Assembly (NCBI GenBank): GCA_910579215.1
Contig: CAJTTN010000003.1
Location: 62,001 to 126,000, forward strand
DNA length: 64,000 nt
Origin: an uncultured Anaeroplasmataceae bacterium
GTDB taxonomy: Bacteria > Bacillota_I > Bacilli_A > Acholeplasmatales > Anaeroplasmataceae
Reading direction: 5' to 3'
Below, one piece after another: positions 9,317 to 17,821 of this stretch; within the stretch, counting starts at the first letter, position 1, and each line of letters opens with the position of its first letter. A model generated the notes under the pieces. That model searched no databases, was not told the DNA's origin, and saw nothing but the letters and a program-made list of their open reading frames with translations. A program made the translations under genes and the position numbers.

Positions 9317-9859
9317 TTAATTTATTTTGTATACTAAAACTTTTGCTCCCATAAAACTCTTTACTTGCCGAAAGCCATAGTGCCTATAAAATCCATACCC
9401 CATAGTTTTTTTATTCTCTGTTATACAATACAAAAAATTCTTTTGATACTGTCGTATATGAAGGATCATTGCATCTAAAAGCTTTTTTCCTATACCCTTC
9501 CCTTGATAGTCCTTTGATATATTCATATGGAAAGAGCATTGATAGGTTTTAGTTATATAAAGATTAAACCATAACGAAAGTCTAGAAAACAATCCTAAAT
9601 ATATTGCATAAGATGCAATTTTAGGAATCCATTTTTCTTTCATTTCCTTAAAATATAATCTATCATTCAAAGAACAAACACCATAGCCTATGACCTTGCC
9701 ATCCACTTCAGCAACAAAGGCATGCTCTGGCTCACTTTCCAAATAATAATCCAAAAACAGCCAACAGGCAACATTAGTTTGATAGCCCTTCTTTGCTGTT
9801 TTTTTACAAATATCGGCTACAGAAGCATAATCCTTTTCTAAATACTTTCGTATTATCAA
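9317..9859 (-). CDS. GNAT-family N-acetyltransferase
   Basis: 180 residues. The acetyl-CoA loop of GNAT enzymes is seen as YQGKGIGKKLLDAM at about residues 118-131, with the usual beta-bulge strand before it (FHMNISKD) and a C-terminal YGFYRHYGF. The substrate is not predictable. The start is a TTG that overlaps the TGA stop of uppP (TTGA); GGAG nine bases upstream, inside the end of uppP, supports it. The two are therefore translationally coupled. Confidence 0.85.
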   Translation of the reverse strand: MIIRKYLEKDYASVADICKKTAKKGYQTNVACWLFLDYYLESEPEHAFVAEVDGKVIGYGVCSLNDRLYFKEMKEKWIPKIASYAIYLGLFSRLSLWFNLYITKTYQCSFHMNISKDYQGKGIGKKLLDAMILHIRQYQKNFLYCITENKKTMGYGFYRHYGFRQVKSFMGAKVLVYKIN

Positions 9860-10737
9860 ATAGACATCACTCCACAGGCAAATAAAATTAGCAATAGAAT
9901 ACCTAAAGCAATACGATATATACCAAAGACCTTAAAATCATGCTTTTTAATGAAGCTCATCAAAAATTTAATAATAACCATAGATACAGCAAAGGCTACA
10001 ATAGAGCCTATCAATAGTAAGGTAATATCATTCGCTGTAATGGCCTCTGCCTGAAGAACATATTTTACTCCCTTTAAAAGAGAAGCTCCAAACATCACAG
10101 GAATAGATAAAAAGAACGAAAACTCACAGGCAACCTCACGATTACACAATATAAGCATTGCTCCTAATATTGTTACACCACTACGAGAGGTTCCAGGAAT
10201 TAAAGCCAAAAGCTGAATAGCCCCAATAATTAATGCTGTTTTAAAAGTCAATTGTCCTACATCTGTAACCTTAAATGTTCTTTTTTTATTCCATAGCTCC
10301 ATCACAATAAATAATACACCATATAAAATTAAAGTAATAGAAACCGTAATAGAATTGTAAAATACAGAGTCTAACCAATCGTCTGCAATAATTCCTATAA
10401 CAGCTGCAGGAAGACAGGCTACGAATACCTTTGCCCATAAAAGCCAAATATTTTTTTTCTCTTCCTTCGATTTTTCTCTAGTTGGTTCCTGTAAGGATTT
10501 CCCCCAAAAAGGATTAAGCTTATTAAAGAAGCAAGCAACTACGGCAAGGATAGCCCCTAATTGTATTGCTACTAAAAAGAAATCCCAAAAGGCTTTACCC
10601 CCATCAAATATACTTTGCACACCTAGAAATTCTTCTAAAAGAATCATATGTCCTGTACTACTAATCGGAAGCCATTCTGTAATCCCCTCTATTATACCAA
10701 ATAAAACTATTTTTAATATGTTGAAAAGTTCCTCCAT
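9856..10737 (-). CDS. uppP: Undecaprenyl-diphosphatase UppP (BacA)
   Basis: 293 residues, an integral membrane protein with about eight helices. It carries both active-site signatures: EGITEWLPISSTGH at residues 17-30 and PGTSRSG at 181-187. It dephosphorylates undecaprenyl pyrophosphate to recycle the carrier lipid for cell wall synthesis, and overproduction gives bacitracin resistance. The ATG lies just after the stop of the upstream M3 peptidase gene, with GGAGG in that gene's last codons. Its presence implies that the organism makes peptidoglycan or another undecaprenol-linked polymer. Confidence 0.97.
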   Translation of the reverse strand: MEELFNILKIVLFGIIEGITEWLPISSTGHMILLEEFLGVQSIFDGGKAFWDFFLVAIQLGAILAVVACFFNKLNPFWGKSLQEPTREKSKEEKKNIWLLWAKVFVACLPAAVIGIIADDWLDSVFYNSITVSITLILYGVLFIVMELWNKKRTFKVTDVGQLTFKTALIIGAIQLLALIPGTSRSGVTILGAMLILCNREVACEFSFFLSIPVMFGASLLKGVKYVLQAEAITANDITLLLIGSIVAFAVSMVIIKFLMSFIKKHDFKVFGIYRIALGILLLILFACGVMSI

Positions 10738-10738
10738 A

Positions 10739-12427
10739 TTAAACCTCCAATTCCTTTAAAATCGTCTCTAATTTTGGCATGATTGCTTTTAAGGTTTCAG
10801 GCTCAAACGGATTCTTTAAGGAAACAGCCTTCATCAATTGAATAAAGGATTTCGATCCTCCTAGCTTACATAATTCATAATACATATTCCAAGCCTTTTC
10901 GTGGTTCTCTCTATCTAATAAAAGAAATTGGAAGGCACAAACCTGAGCAAGGGTATAATCAATGTAATAGAATGGGTCATTATAGATATGTCCTTGACGA
11001 TGCCAATAGCAGCCACGTTCATAATACTCAATTCCATCATATTTCTTCCATGGTGTATACTTCTGCTCTAACTCATGCCATTTTTCTTTTCTCATTTGAG
11101 GTGTAGCCTCAGGATGTTCATAAACAAAATGCTGAAACTCGTCTACACATACTCCATAAGGTATGAAGGTAATGGCCTCACTCAAATGCTTAAATCTATA
11201 TTTATTACTATCCTCTGAAAAGAAAAGCTGCATATAAGGATAAGCAAAAAATTCCATACTCATAGAATGTATTTCGCAAGCCTCTAGCGTTGGCCAATAG
11301 ATATCAGATACTGGTAAAAGCTTAGAGGCGGTATATACTTCAAAAGCATGCCCTGCCTCATGAGTCAAGACATCCACATCACCCATAGTTCCGTTAAAAT
11401 TAGAGAAAATGAAGGGAGACTTATAATCTGCAATCATCGTACAATAGCCACCACCTGCTTTTTTGGGCTTAGTCTCCAAATCCATGAGCTCATGCTCTAT
11501 CATAAAGGTGAAAAATTCATTGGTTTCCTTTGATAATTTAGAATAAAAAGCTTGGGCACTTAAAACAAGCTCATCCTTAGATTTCCCATGACTAGGATTG
11601 CCATCCTTATAGAACATAGGAATATCGTAAGATTTAAAATCATCTATGCCAAGGCGCTTAGACTGTGCCTCAATAATTCTTTTTGCAACTGGCACAACAT
11701 ATTCTAAAACCTGCTTGCGATAGGTACTAACTTCCTTAGCAGTATAATCACTTCTACCTAATCGCAAATATCCAAAATCTGTATATGTTTTATAACCAAG
11801 TTTTTTAGCCATATTCGTACGAATATGAACTAATTTATCATATATGGAATCTAATTGTTCCTCAATAGACTCCATGAATTCTGCTCTTTTCATTTCAGCA
11901 GCTTTTCGTGTTTCTCGATCTAGACTATTAGAATAAACATTCATTTGACTTAAATTATTTATTTTACCATCAAACTCGATTTTTGCAGAAGCTAAAAGCT
12001 TAGAATATTCCGTATTTAGCTTAGCTTCCTCAACCAGGTCATTCATAATTTTCTTATCAAATACTTTTAACTCCAGCTCCCATTTCGTAAAGCATTGCTT
12101 AGTGAATACCTTCTCTAAATCATTTCTAAACTTAGAAGCTAAAACTACCTCTAAAAATTCATTCATTGCCTTTAAAAACATTGGAGAATTCTCATTAAAA
12201 AAATTGATTTCCTTTTCATAAAATTCATCCTCTGTATTGATACTATTACGTATAGAACAAAGCGTCCCCATAGTAGAAAAATGCTCACTTAGCTCCAAAA
12301 CATTTTGCAATATGTTTTCTGCGTCCTTAGAATCTTTCGCTTTTAAAAACCTATTTTTGGCATTCTCTATAGTCTCTATAATTTTTTCTATTTCTGGACG
12401 TGTATATTTATACTCACTAAATTTCAT
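10739..12427 (-). CDS. M3-family oligoendopeptidase (PepF-like)
   Basis: 562 residues, typical of clostridial/bacillar M3 oligoendopeptidases. The zinc site HEAGH is at residues 356-360, with the third ligand expected in the following helix (PTLEACEIHSMSMEF). The sequence is cytosolic, with no signal peptide. It hydrolyses short peptides, probably in peptide recycling. The ATG follows GGAGG and overlaps the end of tsaD by 11 bases; the stop codon almost touches the uppP start. Pairing with tsaD is operon context only. Confidence 0.93.
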   Translation of the reverse strand: MKFSEYKYTRPEIEKIIETIENAKNRFLKAKDSKDAENILQNVLELSEHFSTMGTLCSIRNSINTEDEFYEKEINFFNENSPMFLKAMNEFLEVVLASKFRNDLEKVFTKQCFTKWELELKVFDKKIMNDLVEEAKLNTEYSKLLASAKIEFDGKINNLSQMNVYSNSLDRETRKAAEMKRAEFMESIEEQLDSIYDKLVHIRTNMAKKLGYKTYTDFGYLRLGRSDYTAKEVSTYRKQVLEYVVPVAKRIIEAQSKRLGIDDFKSYDIPMFYKDGNPSHGKSKDELVLSAQAFYSKLSKETNEFFTFMIEHELMDLETKPKKAGGGYCTMIADYKSPFIFSNFNGTMGDVDVLTHEAGHAFEVYTASKLLPVSDIYWPTLEACEIHSMSMEFFAYPYMQLFFSEDSNKYRFKHLSEAITFIPYGVCVDEFQHFVYEHPEATPQMRKEKWHELEQKYTPWKKYDGIEYYERGCYWHRQGHIYNDPFYYIDYTLAQVCAFQFLLLDRENHEKAWNMYYELCKLGGSKSFIQLMKAVSLKNPFEPETLKAIMPKLETILKELEV

Positions 12428-13427
12428 ATAATTCCTCCAAGTCTAAAGATGCATAAGCATTTAAGCTTAAGTCATCACATTTTTTAAATTTTTGATATTG
12501 ATAATAACCTGCAACAGCAATCATTGCTGCATTATCTGTACAATACTTAATGGATGGGATACAAATTTCAAAATCTGTATTATCTTTTGTAAACCTTTCC
12601 TTCAATCCTTTATTTGCAGAAACTCCCCCTGCAACAATAATTTGTTTTACATTTTTTTCTTTTGCTAGACGAAGCGTTTTAGATACCAAGACCTCTGTTA
12701 CAGCAGCCTGAAAGGATGCACATAAATTCTTAGGATCTACAGATTCTCCTCTTTGTTCTTTATTATGTACTAAATTAATTACAGCACTTTTTAATCCAGA
12801 AAAAGAAAAATTATAAGACCCTTCCTCTAAATATACTCTGGGTAGAGCATAGGTATCCTCTCCTTCATGTGCAAATCTATCTACATGTGGTCCACCTGGA
12901 TACGGAAGTCCTATGACTCTTGCTACCTTATCATATGCTTCACCTACTGCATCATCTAGAGTCTCTCCAATCACTTCAAAATCAAAATGATCCTTCATAT
13001 AGATAAGCTCTGTATTTCCACCAGAAACTAATAAAGAAACAGCAGGAAATTTCATATCATGCTCAATTGCATTTGCATAAATATGACCTGCTAAATGATG
13101 AACACCAAGGATTGGTTTTTTATAAAGTAATGCAAATGCTTTGGCTGCATTAAGTCCTACTAACAAGGATCCAATGAGTCCTGGTCCCATTGTTACAGCA
13201 ACCAAATCTATCTCTTCTGGTTTAACCTTTGCCTCTTGAAGCGCCTCTTCAAAAATCATAGAAACCTGATAAACATGATTTCTAGAGGCAACCTCAGGAA
13301 CTACTCCACCAAATTTTTTATGAATATCAATTTGTGAATGAATCGCATTGGATAGCACCTCTTTCCCATCTCTTACTATAGAAACAGAAGTTTCATCACA
13401 ACTACTTTCAACTCCTAAAACTAACAC
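12417..13427 (-). CDS. tsaD: tRNA N6-adenosine threonylcarbamoyltransferase TsaD
   Basis: 336 residues, the usual length. The N-terminal LGVESSCDET, the metal site HHLAGH at 110-115 (His110 and His114), the SLLVSGGNTEL loop and the FSFSGLKSA segment are diagnostic. TsaD transfers threonylcarbamoyl to A37 of ANN-decoding tRNAs, together with TsaB and TsaE, which are not in this window. The start is GTG with AGAGGTG just upstream. It lies 13 bases after asnA. Confidence 0.97.
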   Translation of the reverse strand: MLVLGVESSCDETSVSIVRDGKEVLSNAIHSQIDIHKKFGGVVPEVASRNHVYQVSMIFEEALQEAKVKPEEIDLVAVTMGPGLIGSLLVGLNAAKAFALLYKKPILGVHHLAGHIYANAIEHDMKFPAVSLLVSGGNTELIYMKDHFDFEVIGETLDDAVGEAYDKVARVIGLPYPGGPHVDRFAHEGEDTYALPRVYLEEGSYNFSFSGLKSAVINLVHNKEQRGESVDPKNLCASFQAAVTEVLVSKTLRLAKEKNVKQIIVAGGVSANKGLKERFTKDNTDFEICIPSIKYCTDNAAMIAVAGYYQYQKFKKCDDLSLNAYASLDLEELYEI

Positions 13428-13440
13428 TATAACACCTCTT

Positions 13441-14448
13441 TTACAACAAGATAATATTTTTCTTCTTTAAAAGTTCAACATCCTCTTTAGGCCAAAGAGA
13501 GGCCTGTACCTCGCCAATATGTACCTTCTTTAAAAAAAACATACATAATCTAGATTGACCTATTCCTCCACCTATAGTATAAGGTAATTTATGATGAAGT
13601 ATGTCAAGTACATAAGGATTATTTAGCTTATATTCTTCTTTTTTCCATTTTAATTGCTTCATTATACTTTCTTCATCTACACGAATCCCCATAGAGGAAA
13701 GCTCCAAGGCTATATCTAACTCTTGGTAATAAACCAATATATCTCCATTGAGTCTCCAATCATCATAATCTGCTGCTCGCCCATCATGTGGCATACCATT
13801 TTTTAATGGTCCACCAATTTGCATAAGAAAGACGGCTTTCTTTTCTTTACAAATTTTTCTTTCTCTTTCTACAGGAGATAAGTCTGGATACATTTGTTCT
13901 AATTCTAAAGTAGTAATAAAGTATATTTCTTTTGGTAAGGTAGGAAGAAGTTTTGGATAAGCCTTACAAACCTTTTGTTCTGTTGTTTTTAAAACCTCAT
14001 AGATTTTACAAACCGTATCCTTTAAATACTCTGTTGTTCTCTCTTCTTTTTTGATAATTCTCTCCCAATCCCATTGATCTACATAAGCTGAATGAATACT
14101 ATCTAATTCCTCATCCTTACGTATAGCATTCATATCAGTATATAACCCCGTCTCTTCAATAAAACCATAGCTTCCTAAAGCATTTCTCTTCCATTTAGCA
14201 AGACTTTGTACAATTTCTGCTGGCTCTGACAATGATTTGAGATGGAAACTTATTCTTTCTTCTACCCCATTTAACTCATCATTTAAACCTGAGGAAGGCA
14301 AAACAAATAGAGGTGCAGATACACGTATTAAAGAAAGGGCCTCAGCTAAATCTTTTTCAAAGGTATCCTTAACAAACTTTATTGCCTCTTCTGTTTTTAT
14401 TAAATCTAGTATTGGTTTATAATTTTCTACTAAAAATAATCTTTTCAT
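13441..14448 (-). CDS. asnA: Aspartate--ammonia ligase AsnA
   Basis: 335 residues from the ATG at 14448, matching the AsnA length. Diagnostic stretches are APLFVLPSSGLNDELNGVE, LAKWKRNALG, SIHSAYVDQWDWE and GGGIGQSRLCMFFL. It makes asparagine from aspartate and ammonia with ATP. The frame stays open for another 100 codons upstream. I reject that extension because GAGGG is five bases before 14448, TATAAT lies at 14468-14473 and a terminator sits at 14504-14540. It is the first gene of the operon that ends with the PAP2 phosphatase. Confidence 0.95.
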   Translation of the reverse strand: MKRLFLVENYKPILDLIKTEEAIKFVKDTFEKDLAEALSLIRVSAPLFVLPSSGLNDELNGVEERISFHLKSLSEPAEIVQSLAKWKRNALGSYGFIEETGLYTDMNAIRKDEELDSIHSAYVDQWDWERIIKKEERTTEYLKDTVCKIYEVLKTTEQKVCKAYPKLLPTLPKEIYFITTLELEQMYPDLSPVERERKICKEKKAVFLMQIGGPLKNGMPHDGRAADYDDWRLNGDILVYYQELDIALELSSMGIRVDEESIMKQLKWKKEEYKLNNPYVLDILHHKLPYTIGGGIGQSRLCMFFLKKVHIGEVQASLWPKEDVELLKKKNIILL

Positions 14449-14467
14449 AATATCCCTCGATTTTTTT

Positions 14468-14473
14468 ATTATA
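14468..14473 (-). promoter_or_regulatory. Extended -10 promoter of the asnA operon
   Basis: Minus-strand TGATATAAT (extended -10) lies about 20 bases before the asnA start. No good -35 box is seen. Confidence 0.5.
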
Positions 14474-14503
14474 TCATACTTAATACTGTTTTTCACTAAA
14501 AAC

Positions 14504-14540
14504 CAAAAAAAAGACATAATACGTAAAGTGCATGTCTTTT
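14504..14540 (-). terminator. Terminator at the end of the RHS array
   Basis: Arms AAGACAT/ATGTCTT (14511-14517, 14532-14538) are followed on the minus strand by eight T. It separates the array remnants from the asnA operon. Confidence 0.65.
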
Positions 14541-14760
14541 CTTTCAAAAAGAAAAGGGTATGGGAAAAATCTATTGTCCATTGATACCCTAATTCTAATA
14601 AATAATTTATTTCAGCATATAACGTTGAATCTGGAGTGATTGTTCTATTTGGAAAAACTTTAAAATTTGCAACCATTTTGGAACGGTCATTTAAAAATTT
14701 AGAGTTCATAGCCTTCAGCATTAGAAATTTAATAAAATCCAAAACCAAATTCTCCTGCCA
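14541..14760 (-). pseudogene. Possible decayed immunity-gene remnant upstream of asnA
   Basis: About 70 codons read through here in the asnA frame, containing KMVANFKVFPNRTITPDSTL and LLELGYQW. The composition is protein-like. It follows the decayed RHS tip and occupies the place of an immunity gene, but has no ribosome binding site or stop of its own. This is a weak call. Confidence 0.3.
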
Positions 14761-15089
14761 TGGCTACATAACCAAAGTGCCCTAAAGCACCACCATAGCG
14801 TCCACCCTGCAAGCTTTCAACCTTCAGCTCTACTTTTTTTGGCAATATCATACGCTACATCACCACCTGCAGTTGTAAGTGAAACTGCCCCAATAATCAA
14901 GTCCAATAGTGTCAAGGAAATCGCAAAGTGTCCCGTAGAATCATACTGAAATGGATTTATATTACAATAAACGTTTCTAAATTATTTACTCTTCCATCCA
15001 GATTACATGCACTATGATTTCCCCATGCATCACATTTATATTTTACCACAAGATTACCACTAGAGTCTATAACTCCTAATATATTTTGC
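14760..15089 (-). pseudogene. Decayed RHS core and C-terminal-tip module (module 5)
   Basis: Minus-strand reading starts with QNILGVIDSSGNLVVKYKCD, the same core as the large RHS protein. It then loses frame: one base is missing relative to the other copies near 14958, which replaces the GNINPF segment. The reading resumes in a shifted frame, ending in a glycine-rich stretch with GGALGHFGYVAMAGEFG near the left end. At least one further stop breaks it. A terminator-like hairpin that also precedes module 3 lies just upstream. It is a dead copy of an orphan toxin-tip module. Confidence 0.8.
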
Positions 15090-15166
15090 ATAAACAATTA
15101 GGAACACCAATTTTTCCTGTTCTGCCACTAAAAAATACCAACCACAAAATGCTGTGATTGGTATTT
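14948..15166. repeat. Direct repeat copy D: RHS core end plus upstream terminator
   Basis: It is nearly identical to 17518-17738, with a few substitutions and small indels including one inside the coding part. It comprises the RHS core end (14948-15089) and the upstream spacer with hairpin (15090-15166). Confidence 0.9.
15129..15166 (-). terminator. Terminator after immunity candidate 4 (repeated copy)
   Basis: Inverted repeat AATACCAA(C/T)CACA around a short loop, arms 15134-15146 and 15153-15165, followed on the minus strand by T-rich sequence. It is the same hairpin as at 17701-17738. Confidence 0.75.
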
Positions 15167-15191
15167 TTTCATCTAAAGTCCATTTGCTATT

Positions 15192-15560
15192 TTAAATTTT
15201 TTTAATATCCTCAATTTGAACATCTGCGTTATTCTTATTGATTAAAATAGAGACTTGATTTTCACCCAAATCAATTTCGATTAATATCTTCCTGTTTGAA
15301 AGTGTTTTAATTTCTTTATCAGCAAAACATTCATCAACCAAACCATCAAAAATTAATAACGATTGATTCAATTTGGTGACACACTCTATAAATTCATTTG
15401 TAGAAATACTATTGCTGAAACAATACTTATTTCCTTTATCTATGAATATAGAAATTCTTTCAATTCTTATTAAATTTAATAATGATAAAATTCTGTCATA
15501 ATCAATTTTATAAAAACTAGTGCTTATAAATTTCCTATCTTTTAAAATTGAAACTCTCAT
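15192..15560 (-). CDS. Candidate immunity protein 4 (unknown family)
   Basis: 122 residues, soluble, with no membrane segment. Alternating hydrophobic strands (for example ISIFIDKGNKYCF and KILIEIDLGENQVSILI) suggest an alpha/beta fold. The ATG has AAAGGAAG upstream. It starts 18 bases after the end of orphan RHS tip module 4 and is followed by a terminator, the position expected of the cognate immunity gene. No family is recognised, so the immunity role is inferred from context alone. Confidence 0.6.
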   Translation of the reverse strand: MRVSILKDRKFISTSFYKIDYDRILSLLNLIRIERISIFIDKGNKYCFSNSISTNEFIECVTKLNQSLLIFDGLVDECFADKEIKTLSNRKILIEIDLGENQVSILINKNNADVQIEDIKKI

Positions 15561-15578
15561 ATATTTCTTCCTTTCAAA

Positions 15579-16322
15579 CTAAAATGCTTCAATCAGTCCC
15601 ACTAAAAACAGAATCAAAGGAGTGTGTAGATTATGTGCGTGAATACCATAACGACCTAAATCTACAGCTAATTTCAGGCCATCCTTACTTCCAATTCTAA
15701 ATAATGTCATACCATCTTGGTTATGATATAATTTATCAGGAGACATAAATCCAAAATGAGTTGAATTTATACCTTTAAATCCTGCCTTAGCTCGCAATAT
15801 TCTTGCTCCTCCACTTAAAATTTGAGATCCTCCAGAGAAGATTCCACCCCACATATAAGATGATGCAATGGTATCTCCAACATTATCGAAAAAATTGTTT
15901 CCGTTGGCTATATTAACTAAACCATTTACACCAACACCAATAGCAACACTAGCTCCTACTTGAATTGCAGAACTTAATAATGCTGAGCCAAATGCAGCCC
16001 ATGCCGTGGTTCCAACGCCACAAGTTAACGCTGATACAACAGCTCCTCCGACAATAAAAGCAGTGCCAATAACAACCTCAACCCAATGCTTTTGAAACCA
16101 ATCGCCAACTCCACTCCAAAAAGATTCCCATGAATGTCCCATAGGATCATATCTATTAACTGGGTCATTTCCACAGTATGCATATAAATTCATTCCATTG
16201 ATACTACTAGGGTCTAAATACTCAATAGAGTCAGGACTAATGAATCTACCTAACACAGGATTATAATACCTACTCTTACAATAATACATTTCTGTATCTA
16301 CAGGCTTCTTACGAATACCCAC
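15579..16322 (-). CDS. Orphan RHS core fragment with C-terminal tip (module 4)
   Basis: 247 residues. Residues 9-60 repeat the RHS hyperconserved core (YNPVLGRFISPDSIEYLD, GMNLYAYCGNDPVNRYDPMG). After this junction the sequence is unique: a hydrophobic Ala/Gly-rich region (about 75-150), then a polar tip with LFRIGSKDG and a histidine-rich GIHAHNLH close to the C-terminus, which could hold a catalytic site. The first codons (MGIRKKPV) are unrelated to the core, begin at a GTG and lack a ribosome binding site. This is therefore a displaced 3' fragment and not a functional full gene. Immunity candidate 4 follows it. Confidence 0.75.
   Translation of the reverse strand: MGIRKKPVDTEMYYCKSRYYNPVLGRFISPDSIEYLDPSSINGMNLYAYCGNDPVNRYDPMGHSWESFWSGVGDWFQKHWVEVVIGTAFIVGGAVVSALTCGVGTTAWAAFGSALLSSAIQVGASVAIGVGVNGLVNIANGNNFFDNVGDTIASSYMWGGIFSGGSQILSGGARILRAKAGFKGINSTHFGFMSPDKLYHNQDGMTLFRIGSKDGLKLAVDLGRYGIHAHNLHTPLILFLVGLIEAF
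16155..16299. repeat. Direct repeat copy C: RHS core end
   Basis: It is shared with 20761-20904 and 17353-17498 at high identity and ends abruptly at TCTGTATCT, where module 4 diverges upstream. Confidence 0.9.
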
Positions 16323-16383
16323 ATATATCTATATCTAACAAATCCTTAATTCAAAAGTCGATAAACAATCTCTATCTTTCTAA

Positions 16384-16797
16384 CTATTTCACTATCCTAT
16401 TTGAACATAATTCAATTGCTGCAATTATACTTTTTCTTTTATCTAAGTGAATTTCTGAACCATTAAATAATTTAATTCTTATTGCGGGATTCTTCATAAT
16501 ATTTGCATCTTCAATAGATTCTATTTCTTTCCAATAACATTCTTTTATAATTTTATTTAAGAAAACTATTTGTATTCCTTTTTCGTTTATTAATACTTTT
16601 TGGAAAATCCAATAAAATCCTAAGAGAAAAAACAAAACAATTAACGAGATCGAAATTACTAATAATATCCACCCAAAATTATTCTCATAATTGAGACTTG
16701 CAACAAATCCTATAAGCAAAAAGAATACAAAAATCATAATTACTGAAAAATAAGATATTGATTGATATAAATTTTTATAAAATTTATTTTTCCCCAT
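16384..16797 (-). CDS. Candidate immunity protein 3, two-pass membrane protein
   Basis: 137 residues. Two hydrophobic helices (about 16-36 and 43-67) are followed by a roughly 65-residue beta-rich cytoplasmic part resembling a small PH-like domain (VLINEKGIQIVFLNKIIKECYWKEIESIE). The ATG has GGAGG upstream. It lies 22 bases downstream of orphan tip module 3, the expected immunity position. A membrane-embedded immunity protein would fit a membrane-acting toxin tip. This is inference from context and topology; the family is not identified. Confidence 0.6.
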   Translation of the reverse strand: MGKNKFYKNLYQSISYFSVIMIFVFFLLIGFVASLNYENNFGWILLVISISLIVLFFLLGFYWIFQKVLINEKGIQIVFLNKIIKECYWKEIESIEDANIMKNPAIRIKLFNGSEIHLDKRKSIIAAIELCSNRIVK

Positions 16798-16819
16798 ATT
16801 TTGTTTTTCCTCCCGTTAA

Positions 16820-17668
16820 TTAAAATGTGGATATTAATTTACCAATCAAATATGATGCTAAATCATAAGTAGCTTCTGTTCCACCAGAAATAATTCCCGC
16901 TAAAATCCTTAGTGCCACTTTTGAATTTAAGTCGACTGCAACTCTTCCCATATTACTTGCGATAGTTGACATAGCAGACCCCATACTGGCAAAAATATTC
17001 AATGAACCCATTAGTGCTGAAATAGCAATTGTTTCATTCCAGTTAACATTGACATTTTTAAATCCCGAATCGTGCCAATTTGTGTAAACAGTTCCTGCTA
17101 AATTACCAAGTAATCCTCCTGTAAATGATGCTGTCACTCCTAATGCTAAATACCCCATACAAGCAAGATTTGTAACTTGTGAAGCAGCCGAAAATGCTAA
17201 ACCTCCAAATCCAGCTCCAGCACCTATTAATACACCTCTAGCAATACCTCCAATGCCAGTTGCACACAAGATTATTCCACCAATAATAGCAATGCCACTA
17301 ATTAACCAAGCTGCCCACTTCGGCATATGTTCATCAGGATCAGCATAATTAACAGGATTATTTCCGCAGTATGCATATAAATTCATTCCATTGATGTTAT
17401 TCGAATCTAAATACTCAATAGAGTCAGGACTAATGAATCTACCTAACACATGGTTATAATACCTGCTCTTACAATAATACATCTCTGTATCTGTATCATA
17501 GTAATATCCCTTATATCGAAATGGATTTATATTTCCAATAAACGTTTCTGAATTATTTACTCTTCCATCAGAATTACATGCACTATGATTTCCCCATGCA
17601 TCACATTTATATTTTACCACAAGATTACCACTAGAGTCTATAACTCCTAATATATTTTGCGTAAACAA
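16820..17668 (-). CDS. Orphan RHS core fragment with hydrophobic C-terminal tip (module 3)
   Basis: 282 residues from a TTG. Residues 3-110 match the core end of the 1919-residue RHS protein almost exactly (ILGVIDSSGNLVVKYK, ETFIGNINPFRYKGYYYD, FISPDSIEYLDSNNINGMN). From about residue 112 (after NPVNYADPDEHMPKW) it diverges into a long Ala/Gly-rich hydrophobic region with several possible membrane segments, extending to the C-terminus (ASYLIGKLISTF). No nuclease motif is seen. There is no signal peptide or ribosome binding site, so it is most likely a silent cassette that needs recombination into the full-length gene. A repeated terminator lies upstream and a membrane immunity candidate downstream. 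Confidence 0.78.
   Translation of the reverse strand: MFTQNILGVIDSSGNLVVKYKCDAWGNHSACNSDGRVNNSETFIGNINPFRYKGYYYDTDTEMYYCKSRYYNHVLGRFISPDSIEYLDSNNINGMNLYAYCGNNPVNYADPDEHMPKWAAWLISGIAIIGGIILCATGIGGIARGVLIGAGAGFGGLAFSAASQVTNLACMGYLALGVTASFTGGLLGNLAGTVYTNWHDSGFKNVNVNWNETIAISALMGSLNIFASMGSAMSTIASNMGRVAVDLNSKVALRILAGIISGGTEATYDLASYLIGKLISTF
17353..17660. repeat. Direct repeat copy B: RHS core end
   Basis: About 308 bases matching 20761-21068 with few differences. With its upstream spacer and hairpin (17661-17738) it also matches copy D. Confidence 0.92.
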
Positions 17669-17700
17669 TTAGGAACACCAATTTTTTCTTGTTCTGCCAC

Positions 17701-17738
17701 TAAAAAATACCAACCACAAAATGCTGTGATTGGTATTC
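17701..17738 (-). terminator. Terminator after immunity candidate 2 (repeated copy)
   Basis: Hairpin arms lie at 17706-17718 and 17725-17737, followed on the minus strand by a T-rich run. It is repeated at 15129-15166. Confidence 0.75.
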
Positions 17739-17821
17739 ATTTGCCTAAAAACTATTGCTTATTTAGATTTATTGCACAATTTCCAAGTAGTAAACTTAAA
17801 CATTAAAGTCATAGAGTGCAT

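Noticed and set aside
14449..14748. N-terminal extension of AsnA giving a 435-residue protein
   Set aside because: The extension crosses a TATAAT and a terminator. AsnA length and a GAGGG site fix the start at 14448.
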